Below the pieces are notes generated by a model that saw only the letters and a program-made list of their open reading frames with translations, did not search any database and was not told the DNA's origin. 64,000 bases of DNA from assembly GCF_007753265.1 (NCBI RefSeq), contig NZ_CP036349.1:558001-622000 (forward strand). The letters run 5' to 3'. Positions 33,629 to 41,930 of this stretch are shown here, one piece after another (within the stretch, counting starts at the first letter, position 1; every line of letters begins with the position of its first letter). The translations under genes and the position numbers were made by a program. Origin of the DNA: Botrimarina mediterranea. Its GTDB lineage: Bacteria > Planctomycetota > Planctomycetia > Pirellulales > Lacipirellulaceae.

Positions 33629-36600
33629 ATGCGGCTAGCAGTCGATTACCCTTACTGGCTGCTAGCGCTCGGTTTGGCGCCGCTGTTGGTCTTAGCGGCG
33701 CGGCGTTCGCTGTCGGGCCTCGACCGCTGGCGTTCGCGCGTCGCGCTCTTGTTGCGGCTGCTGGTCCTCACGGCGGTGGTGCTCGCACTCGCGGGCGCCC
33801 GGTTCGATCGGGAGAGCAAGGCGGTCAACGTCGCCTATCTGCTCGACCAGTCGGAGAGCATCCCCGCCGAGACGCGCGAGCGGATGCGGCGGCTGGTGAT
33901 CGACAACATCGACCAGCGCCGCCACGCCGACACGGGCGACCGGGCCGCGGTCGTCGTCTTCGGCCGCAAGGCGGTCGTCGAGTACCCGCCGGTCGATTAC
34001 ACGCCGGCGCTTGCGCGGATCGAGAGCTCCGTTGATGCGACCGCGACCGACGTCGCCGACGCCGTACGTGTCGCCGACCGCATCTTGCCGCGCGACGCGG
34101 CGCGGCGGGTGGTCCTCGTGTCGGACGGCAACGAGAACCTCGGCGCCGCCGCGCGCGAAGCGGCCGCGGCCGCCGAGGGCGGACTCAGCATCGACGTGAT
34201 CGCGGCGCCGGTCGATAGCTCGGCCGACATCGCCGTCGAAAGCGTCTACGCCCCGACCGTCGCCAGCCGCGACCAGCCGTTCGACGTGCGGGTGGTCCTC
34301 GCCAACCGCTCGCCGTCGTCGCAGGCCGCCGGGAAGTTGCGGGTGGTGCGTCGCGCCGGCGCTACCGAAGAGGTGATCTCCGAGTCACCAGTAACCTTGC
34401 CGCCGGGCAAGCGCGTCTTCACGATCCGCCAAGAGCCCGATTCGGCCGACTTCTACACGTATGAGGCGCGGTTCGTCCCGAACAACCCGCGCGCCGACGC
34501 CCACGCCCGCAACAACGTGGCGGCGGGCTTCGTCGATGTCCGCGGCCCGGGGCGTGTGCTGTTGATTGAAGACCACAGCCACCAAGGCGAGTTCGATCGG
34601 CTCGTCGAAGGGCTCCGCCGAGAAGGGCTCGAGGTCATCGTCGAACCGTCGAACGCGACGTTCGCCTCGCTAGCCGAGTTACAGCGCTTCGATACGGTGC
34701 TGTTGGCGAACCTGCCGCGCACCAGCGACGACGCCGGCTCGCTGTTTGCAACGCTCACCGACCCGCAGGTCGAGATGCTGGTCCGCAACACCGAGCAGAT
34801 GGGCTGCGGCCTGGTGATGATCGGCGGCGGCCGCGCGCTGGGCGCCGGCGGCTGGGCCGACACGGCGCTCGAGAAGGCGATGCCGGTCGACTTCCGGATC
34901 AAGAACCTCAAGGTGATGCCGACCGGAGCGCTGGCGCTGGTGATCGACAAGTCGGGCTCGATGGACGGCGAGAAGATGGTGCTCGCCCGCGCGGCCGCGC
35001 ACGAGGCGATCCGCGTCCTCGGGCCGCGCGACTACGTTTCGATCGTGGCGTTCGATGACGGCGTCAGCAGCGTCGTGCCGATCGCCCGCGTCGGCGACGG
35101 CCAGCAAGCGCGGCGACGCGTCCAGCAGCTCGCCGCCAGCGGCGGCACCAACCTGCTGCCCGGCATGGAGGCGGCGCGGCGCGAGCTGCGCAAAGCGACC
35201 GACGCCAGCGCCCGGCACATGATCGTTCTCACCGACGGCCAAACGCCTCCCGAGGGGATCGAGCAGCTCGCCGCCCGGCTCAAGCGCGACGACAAGACGA
35301 CCGTCACGGCCGTCGCGGTCGGTCCCGACGCCGACGGCAGGCTCCTCGACGCGATCGCCAAACGCGGCGGCGGCAAGTTCTACTCGGTGCGGAACCCGCG
35401 CGCCGTGCCACGGATCTTCATGCGCGAGGCGATGCGCGTCGCGATGCCGGTGGTGAAGCCGCTCAGCCCGCCGCGGTCGCCACAGCGCGTGTTCGAACAC
35501 GAGATCCTCTCGGGCGTCAGCGGCGGCTTCCCCGCGATCAGCGGCTTTGTGCAGACAACCGTCAAGGAGAGCTCGCTGGTCGATGTGCTGCTGCGTTCGC
35601 CCGAGCCGAAGCTCGCCGCCAACGCGACGGTGCTGGCGACGTGGAACTACGGCCTCGGCAAGACGGCGGTCTTCGCAACCGACGCCGGCCACGACTGGGC
35701 CAACTCGTGGACGGGCTGGGAGCACTACGACCGGTTCTTCGCGCAGCTGGTGCGCTGGTCGATGCGGCCCACCGGCGGCGAGGACGACTACCTGCTGACG
35801 ACCGAAGAGTCGGGTGACGTGACGCGCGTCATCGTGGACGCCATCGGCGACGATTCGCGCGAAGCGGAGCTCGACCTGGCGACGGGGTACGCGTCGGGCC
35901 CCGGCGGCGAGTCGGTCCCGTTCACGTTGCGGCAGACGGCGCCCGGGCGGGTGGTCGGCGAGTTCGCCACCGGCGCGCCGGGCGTCTACTTCCTGACGGT
36001 GACGCCGCGTGTCGGCGGGCCGACGCTCCGCGCGGGCGTCGCGGTCAGCCGGTCGGCGGAGTATGAGGACAAAGAAGTCAACGTCCCGCTGCTGACCCGG
36101 CTCGCCGAGTACGCCCCGCCGCGGGGCGACGCGGGCCGGCTCGTGGGCGGCGAGGCGCCGCTGCCGTTCGTCACCGCCGCGGGCGACGAAGCGGCGCGCG
36201 AGCTCGATCCCTTCCGCCGCGACATGCCGCCGGTCGTCCACTCGCAAGAGGCGTGGCCGCTGATGGTGCTGCTGGCGAGCGTGCTGTTCGTCGGCGACGT
36301 CGCGTGGCGGCGGCTACGGATCAACCCGTTTGGTTTTCTCGGCGCGTTGCGGAGCCGCCTGCGACGCACGCAAGTCGAAGCGACGGCGCCGACACTCGAG
36401 CGCCTGCACAGCCGCAAGCAAGCGGTGCGCGAGGGCTACGCCGCCCAGCGGGCGTCCGACGGAGAGGCGCCCACGGGCGCGAGTCCCGTCGCCGAACTCA
36501 AACAGCCGAGCGGCGCGTCGAAGCCCAGGCCGCCCGCCCAGCCCAGCCCCTCGATCGCCCGCGATAAGGCGCCCGACGAAGAGGCGGGCTACACGTCGCG

Positions 36601-36667
36601 ACTGCTCGCCGCCAAGCGCGCCGCGACGAAGCAGTCGAACGACGACGACAAGAAGAACCGTTCGTAG
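33629..36667 (+). CDS. Large VWA and glutamine-amidotransferase-like membrane protein
   Basis: 1012 aa from the ATG at 33629 (GTG at 33626 is also possible). Two N-terminal spans (about 10-26, 42-58) and a C-terminal span near 875 (PLMVLLASVLFVGDVAW). Between them: a first VWA (AYLLDQSESIPAET, at about 72-80), a beta-sandwich, a GATase1-like fold (LLIEDHSHQGEFDRLVE), and a second VWA with an intact MIDAS (VIDKSGSMDGEKM at about 437, GTNLLPG, VLTDGQ). The order is common in planctomycetes and related to BatA-type proteins. The C-terminal 130 residues are charged and disordered. Confidence 0.93.
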   Translation: MRLAVDYPYWLLALGLAPLLVLAARRSLSGLDRWRSRVALLLRLLVLTAVVLALAGARFDRESKAVNVAYLLDQSESIPAETRERMRRLVIDNIDQRRHADTGDRAAVVVFGRKAVVEYPPVDYTPALARIESSVDATATDVADAVRVADRILPRDAARRVVLVSDGNENLGAAAREAAAAAEGGLSIDVIAAPVDSSADIAVESVYAPTVASRDQPFDVRVVLANRSPSSQAAGKLRVVRRAGATEEVISESPVTLPPGKRVFTIRQEPDSADFYTYEARFVPNNPRADAHARNNVAAGFVDVRGPGRVLLIEDHSHQGEFDRLVEGLRREGLEVIVEPSNATFASLAELQRFDTVLLANLPRTSDDAGSLFATLTDPQVEMLVRNTEQMGCGLVMIGGGRALGAGGWADTALEKAMPVDFRIKNLKVMPTGALALVIDKSGSMDGEKMVLARAAAHEAIRVLGPRDYVSIVAFDDGVSSVVPIARVGDGQQARRRVQQLAASGGTNLLPGMEAARRELRKATDASARHMIVLTDGQTPPEGIEQLAARLKRDDKTTVTAVAVGPDADGRLLDAIAKRGGGKFYSVRNPRAVPRIFMREAMRVAMPVVKPLSPPRSPQRVFEHEILSGVSGGFPAISGFVQTTVKESSLVDVLLRSPEPKLAANATVLATWNYGLGKTAVFATDAGHDWANSWTGWEHYDRFFAQLVRWSMRPTGGEDDYLLTTEESGDVTRVIVDAIGDDSREAELDLATGYASGPGGESVPFTLRQTAPGRVVGEFATGAPGVYFLTVTPRVGGPTLRAGVAVSRSAEYEDKEVNVPLLTRLAEYAPPRGDAGRLVGGEAPLPFVTAAGDEAARELDPFRRDMPPVVHSQEAWPLMVLLASVLFVGDVAWRRLRINPFGFLGALRSRLRRTQVEATAPTLERLHSRKQAVREGYAAQRASDGEAPTGASPVAELKQPSGASKPRPPAQPSPSIARDKAPDEEAGYTSRLLAAKRAATKQSNDDDKKNRS

Positions 36668-36694
36668 CCTAATCGACGAATCGTGAACGCGGAC

Positions 36695-36723
36695 TTAGCC
36701 CCCGGTCATTGACCGGGGGCTAA
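36695..36723. terminator. TTAGCCCCCGGTCA palindrome between convergent genes
   Basis: Same 29-base palindrome as at 13972-14000, 27 bases after the VWA stop and between it and the end of the minus-strand ECF42 cluster. Position fits a bidirectional terminator. Confidence 0.65.
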
Positions 36724-36730
36724 GTGGCCT

Positions 36731-36840
36731 CAGACCCGCGCCAGATCGCCCAGGATGCGTTCTAACGAGCGATTACGCGTCGGGTGGACAAATGTATCGA
36801 CCGCGGGGTTGGCGAGAAATGCAAGCCATTGATCAGGCCC
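36731..36840. repeat. Dispersed 110-bp repeat, copy 1
   Basis: Shares the exact 28-base start CAGACCCGCGCCAGATCGCC... plus several later blocks (TCTAACG, GTGGAC-AATGTATCGA, CAAGCCATTGA) with 61873-61980. Short blocks drift while spacing is kept, so it is a diverged repeat family. No coding signal in either copy. Confidence 0.7.
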
Positions 36841-36877
36841 CCCCGTGCGGGGGTCACCCGTGGCTAGCGCCGGCGGC

Positions 36878-37237
36878 TCATTTTAGTGGCGGCAAGCCTT
36901 CTAACTCAAACACGGGCCGCACCTCGATTGTCCCCTTCTTTGCGGGCGGGATCTTGCTGGCAAAGTCGAGCGCTTCTTCCATGCTCTCGACATCGATGAC
37001 GTAGTAGCCGCCGAGTTGTTCGGTCGTCTCAGCGAACGGGCCGGTGGTGACGAGGCGCTCGCCACCACGCACTCGGACGCTGCGCGCCGTCGCCACGGGG
37101 TGCAGCGGCGACGCCGCCAGGAACTTGCCCTGCTCGGCAAGCTCATGGCACATCGCCTGCGACTCGGCCATGCAGGCGTCGCGTTCTTCTTCGGTCCAAG
37201 TCGATTCGGTACCGTAAACCAGCAGCATGAATTTCAT
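36878..37237 (-). CDS. YciI/DGPF family protein (paralogue 1)
   Basis: 119 aa. Ferredoxin-like alpha/beta barrel of the YciI-related DGPF group: MKFMLLVYGTESTWTEEE, VTTGPFAETTEQLGGYYVID, FASKIPPAKKGTIEVRPV. Catalytic function unproved; the group is strongly linked with ECF42 sigma factors. Last gene of the minus-strand set; preceded by repeat copy C. Confidence 0.93.
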   Translation of the reverse strand: MKFMLLVYGTESTWTEEERDACMAESQAMCHELAEQGKFLAASPLHPVATARSVRVRGGERLVTTGPFAETTEQLGGYYVIDVESMEEALDFASKIPPAKKGTIEVRPVFELEGLPPLK

Positions 37238-37283
37238 GGGAAGATCGATTGCTAGGACGCGTTAGAAAGAACGTGACTCTTCT

Positions 37284-37370
37284 GTGGGAGGCGTCTCCAG
37301 ACGCCGATTACGGTGTCCATGCCGGTAGAGCGTGGTGCGCGTCATCGGGGTCTGGAGGCGCCCCTCCCAC
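37284..37370. repeat. Double-hairpin repeat, copy C
   Basis: Left arm GGCGTCT-CC-AGACGCC, right arm GGGGTCTGGAGGCGCCCC (imperfect), framed by GTGGGAG and CTCCCAC. It sits between two cluster genes on the minus strand and would be in the transcript. Confidence 0.83.
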
Positions 37371-37416
37371 AGTTTATCAAAGGAGACCCCTCTCGCCGTT
37401 TATCAAACCCGTTTGC

Positions 37417-37917
37417 TCACCCGGCGAACGCCGCTTCGAGCGCCGCCTTGTCGAGTTTCTTCATCCCGAATAGCGCCGCCATCATCCGCGCGGTCTTGTC
37501 GGCGTCGGGGCTGGTCATCATCTCGGCGATGCACTTGGGCGCCACCTGCCACGACAGGCCGTACTTGTCCTTGAGCCAACCGCATTGCTGGGCGGCCGGA
37601 TCGCCTCCGGCGGAGAGCCTGTCCCAGAAGTGATCGATTTCTTCCTGCGTGTCGCACATGATCTGTAGCGAGACCGCCTCGTTGAACTTGAAGATCGGCC
37701 CGCCGTTGAGCGCCGTCATCTTCTGGCCGTCGAGCGCGAACTCGACCGTCAGCACCGTGCCGGGCTCTTTGCCGTGGAACTCGCGGCCGACCTCGCTGTA
37801 ACGTGAGACGGCGGTGATCTCGCTGTTGGGGAAGACCTGCGTGTAGAACGCCGCCGCCTCTTCGGCTTGGTTGTCGAACCACAGGCAGGGGACGATCGGG
37901 GTTTTGGTGATCGGCAT
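37417..37917 (-). CDS. VOC family protein (PhnB-like)
   Basis: 166 aa. PhnB/3-demethylubiquinone-methyltransferase-like VOC fold: PCLWFDNQAEEAAAFYTQVF, LTVEFALDGQKMTALNGGP, and HFWDRLSAGGD, AQQCGWLKDKYGLSWQVAP. Members occur with DGPF genes in ECF42 clusters. Metal ligands not certain. 168 bp and a repeat copy separate it from the DUF899 gene. Confidence 0.92.
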   Translation of the reverse strand: MPITKTPIVPCLWFDNQAEEAAAFYTQVFPNSEITAVSRYSEVGREFHGKEPGTVLTVEFALDGQKMTALNGGPIFKFNEAVSLQIMCDTQEEIDHFWDRLSAGGDPAAQQCGWLKDKYGLSWQVAPKCIAEMMTSPDADKTARMMAALFGMKKLDKAALEAAFAG

Positions 37918-37972
37918 GGTCGTCGGTACGTGGTTGAGAATCGGTTCAGGGGCTACCCGCGGCGTCCTCTAG

Positions 37973-38057
37973 GTGGGAGGCGTCTCCAGACGCCGATGAC
38001 GCGCCCCATTGTCGAACGGCATGGACACCGTAGTCGGGGTCGGGAGACCCCTCCCAC
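37973..38057. repeat. Double-hairpin repeat, copy D
   Basis: Left arm GGCGTCT-CC-AGACGCC; right arm GGGGTC-GGGA-GACCCC. Outer GTGGGAG/CTCCCAC. Lies between the VOC and DUF899 genes of the ECF42 cluster. Confidence 0.85.
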
Positions 38058-38085
38058 AGTTGATCCCACAGTTGAGAACCAAGGC

Positions 38086-38823
38086 TCATCCGTAGGTTGG
38101 CTTTTGCGGCCAGCCTGCAGGCGAGTCCTCGAAGTCTTCTTGCCGGCCGTAGGGGGTTTGGTCGAGCAAGCGGTACGAGTCGGTGAGGCCTTCTACGCCG
38201 CGGGCGTAGGTCGAGTTGGTGTGGTAGACCTCGCCGTCGAGATCGAAGAAGACGCTCAGACCGTGCGACTCACCCTGCATGAACCAGGGCTCTTCGCCTT
38301 TACGTGAGTCGAGTTCCTTCTCGCTGCGGTAGTTGTATTCCAGCGGCACGACGGTCCGATCGAGCGACACGTGGAATTCGTAGTTGAAGGGACTGCCGAA
38401 CGACGAGTACCACGGCAGCGTCCAACCATTCAGATCGCGGTAGGCCTCGAGCTTCGCCAGCGGCGCCCGCGAGACGAGGGCCATCGTCGTGTCACGCTTA
38501 GCGAGCATCGACAAGTCGCCGAGCCCGTTGACGAAGCCCGTGCAGCCGGGGCAGCCCTTCTCCCACTCGGGATCGAACATGAAGTGATAGATAATCAGCT
38601 GCCGCCGCCCCGCCAACAGGTCGAGCAGCGTCGCCTCGCCCTCGGGCCCGTCGAATCGATAGTCCTTCTCGATCTTCACCATCGGCAGCCGGCGACGCTG
38701 GGCGTTGACACGGTCGTACTGCGCGGTGAGCGCCTTCTCGGCCTCGAGTAACTCGCGGCGGCTTGCCAGCCACTCGGCGCGCGTGGCGATGGGCGGATGC
38801 GGGATGGTGGCTGTCGTGCTCAT
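38086..38823 (-). CDS. DUF899 family thioredoxin-like protein
   Basis: 245 aa from the ATG at 38823. Thioredoxin-fold DUF899: [19 protein letters not shown], then [15 protein letters not shown] with a CPGC pair, [38 protein letters not shown], and [19 protein letters not shown] redox role is likely. Starts four bases after the stop of the upstream small membrane gene, so cotranscribed. Confidence 0.93.
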   Translation of the reverse strand: MSTTATIPHPPIATRAEWLASRRELLEAEKALTAQYDRVNAQRRRLPMVKIEKDYRFDGPEGEATLLDLLAGRRQLIIYHFMFDPEWEKGCPGCTGFVNGLGDLSMLAKRDTTMALVSRAPLAKLEAYRDLNGWTLPWYSSFGSPFNYEFHVSLDRTVVPLEYNYRSEKELDSRKGEEPWFMQGESHGLSVFFDLDGEVYHTNSTYARGVEGLTDSYRLLDQTPYGRQEDFEDSPAGWPQKPTYG

Positions 38824-38827
38824 GTTC

Positions 38828-39121
38828 TTACGTTGAGGTGGAATGTTTGGCAGGGGAAGCGGTGCGGCGTAGGCGTCGCCGAATTGCGGCAACGACAAGC
38901 CACGTTAGAGCGAGGAGGCACACGCCAATGGCGCCGGTCCTCAGGTACGCCGCCGCCGTGAGCGACATGCCCAGCCCTGTCAGCACGGCGACGTAGGCCA
39001 CAACGCACGCGGGGCACTTCGGCATGACGGCCAGCGCCACCGTCGGTGCCAACCACGCGACGCCGCTGACCCAGCGACGGCGCGTCGAGTTCTTCCGGCA
39101 TTGGCACGGGCAAGCACGCAT
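38828..39121 (-). CDS. Small membrane protein with a CPAC motif
   Basis: 97 aa. Cys-rich N-terminus [10 protein letters not shown], then two membrane spans (about 18-50 and 62-80) with [14 protein letters not shown] in the first. Arg-rich C-terminus. The Cys-Pro-Ala-Cys inside a span is seen in small MerC/MerT-like or disulfide proteins; family not assigned. Between YciI and DUF899 genes with 4 and 15 bp spacing. Confidence 0.75.
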   Translation of the reverse strand: MRACPCQCRKNSTRRRWVSGVAWLAPTVALAVMPKCPACVVAYVAVLTGLGMSLTAAAYLRTGAIGVCLLALTWLVVAAIRRRLRRTASPAKHSTST

Positions 39122-39136
39122 CGTCGGCTCCGGTGA

Positions 39137-39565
39137 TTAGGCGCCCATCGCGTCGGTCTTCGCGCGGATCACGTCTTCTTGTTCGCGCAGTTCTTCGGTC
39201 ATCGCGTCGCCGAAGTCGTCCATCTCGAAGACGGGTCGGACCTCGATCTCCGAGTCTTCGATCATCGGGTTGGGGCACTGCTTAACCCAGTCGATCGCCT
39301 CTTCCATCGACGCGACCTTCCACATCCAGAACCCGGCGACGAGCTCCTTCGTCTCGGCGAACGGACCGTCCGTGACGACGCGGTCCTTGCCGCTGAACAG
39401 CACCCGCGCCCCTTCGGAGCTGGGCTTGAGCCCCTCGCCGGCGAGCATCACGCCCGCCTCGACGAGCCGCTCGTTGAACGCGCCCATTGCGGTGAGCAAC
39501 TCCGTGCTCGGCATCTCGCCCGCTTCGGATGATTTGGAGGCTTTGACCAAGACCATGACCCGCAT
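39137..39565 (-). CDS. YciI/DGPF family protein (paralogue 2)
   Basis: 142 aa. MRVMVLVKASKSSEAG start, [20 protein letters not shown], and IDWVKQCPNPMIEDSEIEVRPV. Slightly longer than paralogue 1, with a C-terminal helix after the DGPF core (ELREQEDVIRAKTDAMGA). AGGAGT lies ten bases upstream of the ATG. Confidence 0.93.
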   Translation of the reverse strand: MRVMVLVKASKSSEAGEMPSTELLTAMGAFNERLVEAGVMLAGEGLKPSSEGARVLFSGKDRVVTDGPFAETKELVAGFWMWKVASMEEAIDWVKQCPNPMIEDSEIEVRPVFEMDDFGDAMTEELREQEDVIRAKTDAMGA

Positions 39566-39603
39566 GGTGTGGACTCCTGGTTACAGGGATAGAAGGTGAA
39601 AAT

Positions 39604-39688
39604 GTGGGAGGCGTCTCCAGACGCCGATTACGGTCTCTTGGCCGTATCGGCGTGGTGCGCGTAATCGGCGTCTGGAGACGCCTCCCAC
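39604..39688. repeat. Double-hairpin repeat, copy E
   Basis: Both arms of C type: GGCGTCT-CC-AGACGCC left, GGCGTCT-GG-AGACGCC right; the full 29-base arms pair nearly perfectly. Between the second and third YciI genes. Confidence 0.87.
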
Positions 39689-39711
39689 AAACCGTTTGAA
39701 CGCGAGCCGGC

Positions 39712-40050
39712 TTAGATCTCTTCGATCGCCCGGACCTCGACGGTCCCGACCTTTGCCGACGGGAAGCGGCTGGCGATGTCGATCGCTTCTTCGATCGTGT
39801 CCACATCGACCAGCACGTAGCCGCCGAGTTGTTCTTTTGTTTCAGCGAATGGCCCGTCGCTCACGACCCGCAGGCCATCGCGGACGCGCAGGCTCTTGGC
39901 CGTCTCGACGGGGTAGAGCGGCGTGCCACTGACGAACTGCCCCTTCGCATGGATCTCGTTACACAGCGCCACCGCGTTGCGTTGTTCGACTTTCAGATCG
40001 TCGTCGCTGAACGCGTCTTCGGCGTTGTACATGAGAAGCAAGAACTTCAT
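39712..40050 (-). CDS. YciI/DGPF family protein (paralogue 3)
   Basis: 112 aa. [61 protein letters not shown] overlaps the TGA of the upstream YciI gene (40047-40050, ATGA), so translation is coupled. Confidence 0.94.
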   Translation of the reverse strand: MKFLLLMYNAEDAFSDDDLKVEQRNAVALCNEIHAKGQFVSGTPLYPVETAKSLRVRDGLRVVSDGPFAETKEQLGGYVLVDVDTIEEAIDIASRFPSAKVGTVEVRAIEEI

Positions 40051-40481
40051 CGCTCCACCTCCGCCGCTTGTGGCGCCGCTTGCGGCTTAGCCTGCGTAGC
40101 AAACGTTTTATTGCGTTCGGCAACCAGAGCGTTGATCGACTCATCGGCGGGCCGGATCTCGAAGGGCCCCATCCGTGCGCCGGGGTGATTCGACATCAGC
40201 GAGATCGCGTGGTTCATGTCGCGGGCTTCGAGAAGCAGGATGCCGCCGAGGTGCTCCTTGGTCTCGGCGTAGGGCCCGTCGCAGACCGTCACCTTGCCCG
40301 CTTCGGGGCGGAGGGTGACGGCGCTCGTGGCGCCCTCGAGCGCCTCGCCGCCGAGGAAGTGCCCGCCGCGACGCAGCTCGTCGTCGTAGGCGAAGCACTC
40401 CTCCATCATCGCCAGCTGCTGGGACTCGGGGATCGCGGCGAAGGTCGCCTCGTCGAGATACCCCATACAGACGAACTTCAT
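40047..40481 (-). CDS. YciI/DGPF family protein (paralogue 4)
   Basis: 144 aa from the ATG at 40481. [20 protein letters not shown] is a distinct N-terminal type, followed by [20 protein letters not shown] and [19 protein letters not shown]; a Gln/Ala tail ends the protein. Note DGPY in place of DGPF. 47 bases after the upstream VOC gene. Confidence 0.93.
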   Translation of the reverse strand: MKFVCMGYLDEATFAAIPESQQLAMMEECFAYDDELRRGGHFLGGEALEGATSAVTLRPEAGKVTVCDGPYAETKEHLGGILLLEARDMNHAISLMSNHPGARMGPFEIRPADESINALVAERNKTFATQAKPQAAPQAAEVER

Positions 40482-40528
40482 CGGGAACACTCCTTGTGGG
40501 TGAGTGATGAGAGAACGAGGCGGCTTGC

Positions 40529-40999
40529 TCAGCTCTGTTGGAAAGCAGAGTTCATGCCCGCCATCATCTCTTCCGGCGTCAGGTCCTTTATGTGCGTCGC
40601 GAGCGCCCATTGATGGCCGAACGGATCGACGACAACCGCATACCGATCGCCCCAGAACATGTCCTGCGGCGGCACGAGCACCGTGGCGCCGGCGTCGGTC
40701 GCCTGCTTCACGGCGGCGTCGCAGTCGGCGACGTAACGGTGCAGGCCCACCGGCGTGCCGCCGAGCGTCTTGGCCGATCGTGACGCCCCTTCGCAGTACT
40801 CGGGGAAGTCGTCGGCGAGCATGAAGAGCGAATCGCCGATCGTCATTTCGGCGTGCATCAGCCGCCCGTCGGGCCCCGGCATCCGGCAGTGCTCAACGGC
40901 GCCGAAGGCCGCCTTGTAAAAGTCGATCGCCGCGCTGGCGTGGTTGAGAACAAGGTGCGGAGTGATGCCCGAGCGGCCCAGAGGGATGGGTTGAGTCAT
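40529..40999 (-). CDS. VOC family protein (glyoxalase-like)
   Basis: 156 aa from the ATG at 40999. [77 protein letters not shown]: a PhnB-like VOC with the DPFGH metal/active-site end. 101 bases after the DUF1579 gene. A short direct repeat (GTTGGAGGTTGGAAGTTG) lies in the leader. Confidence 0.92.
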   Translation of the reverse strand: MTQPIPLGRSGITPHLVLNHASAAIDFYKAAFGAVEHCRMPGPDGRLMHAEMTIGDSLFMLADDFPEYCEGASRSAKTLGGTPVGLHRYVADCDAAVKQATDAGATVLVPPQDMFWGDRYAVVVDPFGHQWALATHIKDLTPEEMMAGMNSAFQQS

Positions 41000-41100
41000 G
41001 GTATTTGGAAGTTGGAGGTTGGAAGTTGTAGGGTGGGTCGTGACCCACCGCGCCAATCGATCGGTGAGGAAGTGGGTAGTGATCGAATCGATCCATGGTC

Positions 41101-41682
41101 TCACTTGCGGCGGTACTCGATCATCATCCCTTTGGTCCACTTGCCGTCTTTGCCCTGCACGGACGACGTGAACACCTTGTGGTCGGGGCCTTTCAGCTCA
41201 AGCACTTCTTCGAAATTGCTCAGCTCGCCGGGGTTCATTGGGCAGTGGCCCTTGGTGCGGAGCGTCAGCTTCTTCTTCGACGCGTCGAGTTCGCCCTCGT
41301 AGACCCATAGGTAGCCCGAAACGGAATCGACCCACGTGCCGACGTACTTGCCCTTCTCGGGGTCGTAGCCGAGGGTCTGAACGCCGGTGAACGGCTGCCC
41401 CGCGAACTCGCCCTGGTTCTCGGCGACGGTCCAGAACTCGCCGATCTGGCGGACGTGCTCGGACCCCTGGGAGGTCGTCTCCTGGCCTTCCATGTAGACA
41501 TGGACCTCGCTCGACCAGTCGCCGACGAGCTGCTCGAGCCAACGGTGCTCGGCCTGAGGCTCGGGCATCGCCATTTCTTCTTGTTGAGCCATCGCGGGCG
41601 CCGTGAGGGCGAACGCCGTGAGGGCGAACGCCGTGAGGGCGAACACGGTGAGGAGGCCGAAAGCAGTCGTGAAACGTCTCAT
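41101..41682 (-). CDS. Secreted DUF1579 family protein
   Basis: 193 aa from the ATG at 41682. Signal peptide with the sequence ALTAF repeated (FALTAFALTAFALTAPAMAQ), coded by three exact 15-bp units at 41600-41644. Mature domain DUF1579: HRWLEQLVGDWSSEVHVYME, GYDPEKGKYVGTWVDS, LRTKGHCPMNPGELSN. First gene of the cluster and preceded by the ECF42-type promoter. Confidence 0.9.
   Translation of the reverse strand: MRRFTTAFGLLTVFALTAFALTAFALTAPAMAQQEEMAMPEPQAEHRWLEQLVGDWSSEVHVYMEGQETTSQGSEHVRQIGEFWTVAENQGEFAGQPFTGVQTLGYDPEKGKYVGTWVDSVSGYLWVYEGELDASKKKLTLRTKGHCPMNPGELSNFEEVLELKGPDHKVFTSSVQGKDGKWTKGMMIEYRRK
41600..41644. repeat. Three 15-bp tandem repeats in a signal-peptide region
   Basis: GCCGTGAGGGCGAAC three times in a row, then a partial copy. 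On the coding (minus) strand each unit encodes five hydrophobic residues (ALTAF type). Copy number changes would lengthen or shorten the signal peptide in frame. Confidence 0.85.
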
Positions 41683-41748
41683 GATTTCTCTCCAATAGTG
41701 AGGAAAAGTGCAGATTACGGGCGACAAATTTGCGTCGAACACCCAGTT

Positions 41749-41775
41749 GTCGAATGGGTCCCATGCAAATCGACA
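41749..41775 (-). promoter_or_regulatory. Predicted ECF42-dependent promoter
   Basis: Minus strand: -35 TGTCGA (41770-41775), 17-base spacer, -10 CGAC (41749-41752). This matches the ECF42 consensus as I recall it (TGTCGA and CGA/TC). The expected start is about 60 bases before the DUF1579 ATG. It lies downstream of the ECF42 gene itself. Confidence 0.65.
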
Positions 41776-41852
41776 GGGCCCGGATAAGTTTTTCGAGAAA
41801 AGTCCAAAGCGTCGAAAAAGCCTGCGGAACCCCAGCCTCTCTTGAAAGAAAA

Positions 41853-41929
41853 GGCGAGCCCCCGATGTCAATCGGGGGTGGGAAGCAAGTACCCGGGTTC
41901 CACCCACGATTAACATCGTGGGCTCGCCA
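41853..41929. terminator. Double hairpin after the ECF42 gene
   Basis: GGCGAGCCCCCGATGTCA-ATCGGGGG, a short linker, then CCCACGATTAACATCGTGGG-CTCGCC. The GGCGAGCCC/GGGCTCGCC ends also pair with each other. The unit ends right at the sigma gene's stop and can terminate or attenuate its transcript. The core CGATTAACATCG recurs at 6-15. Confidence 0.6.
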
Positions 41930-41930
41930 G

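Noticed and set aside
34679-36247. 522-codon minus frame opposite the VWA gene
   Set aside because: Arises from third-position GC bias; no motif and no start signals.
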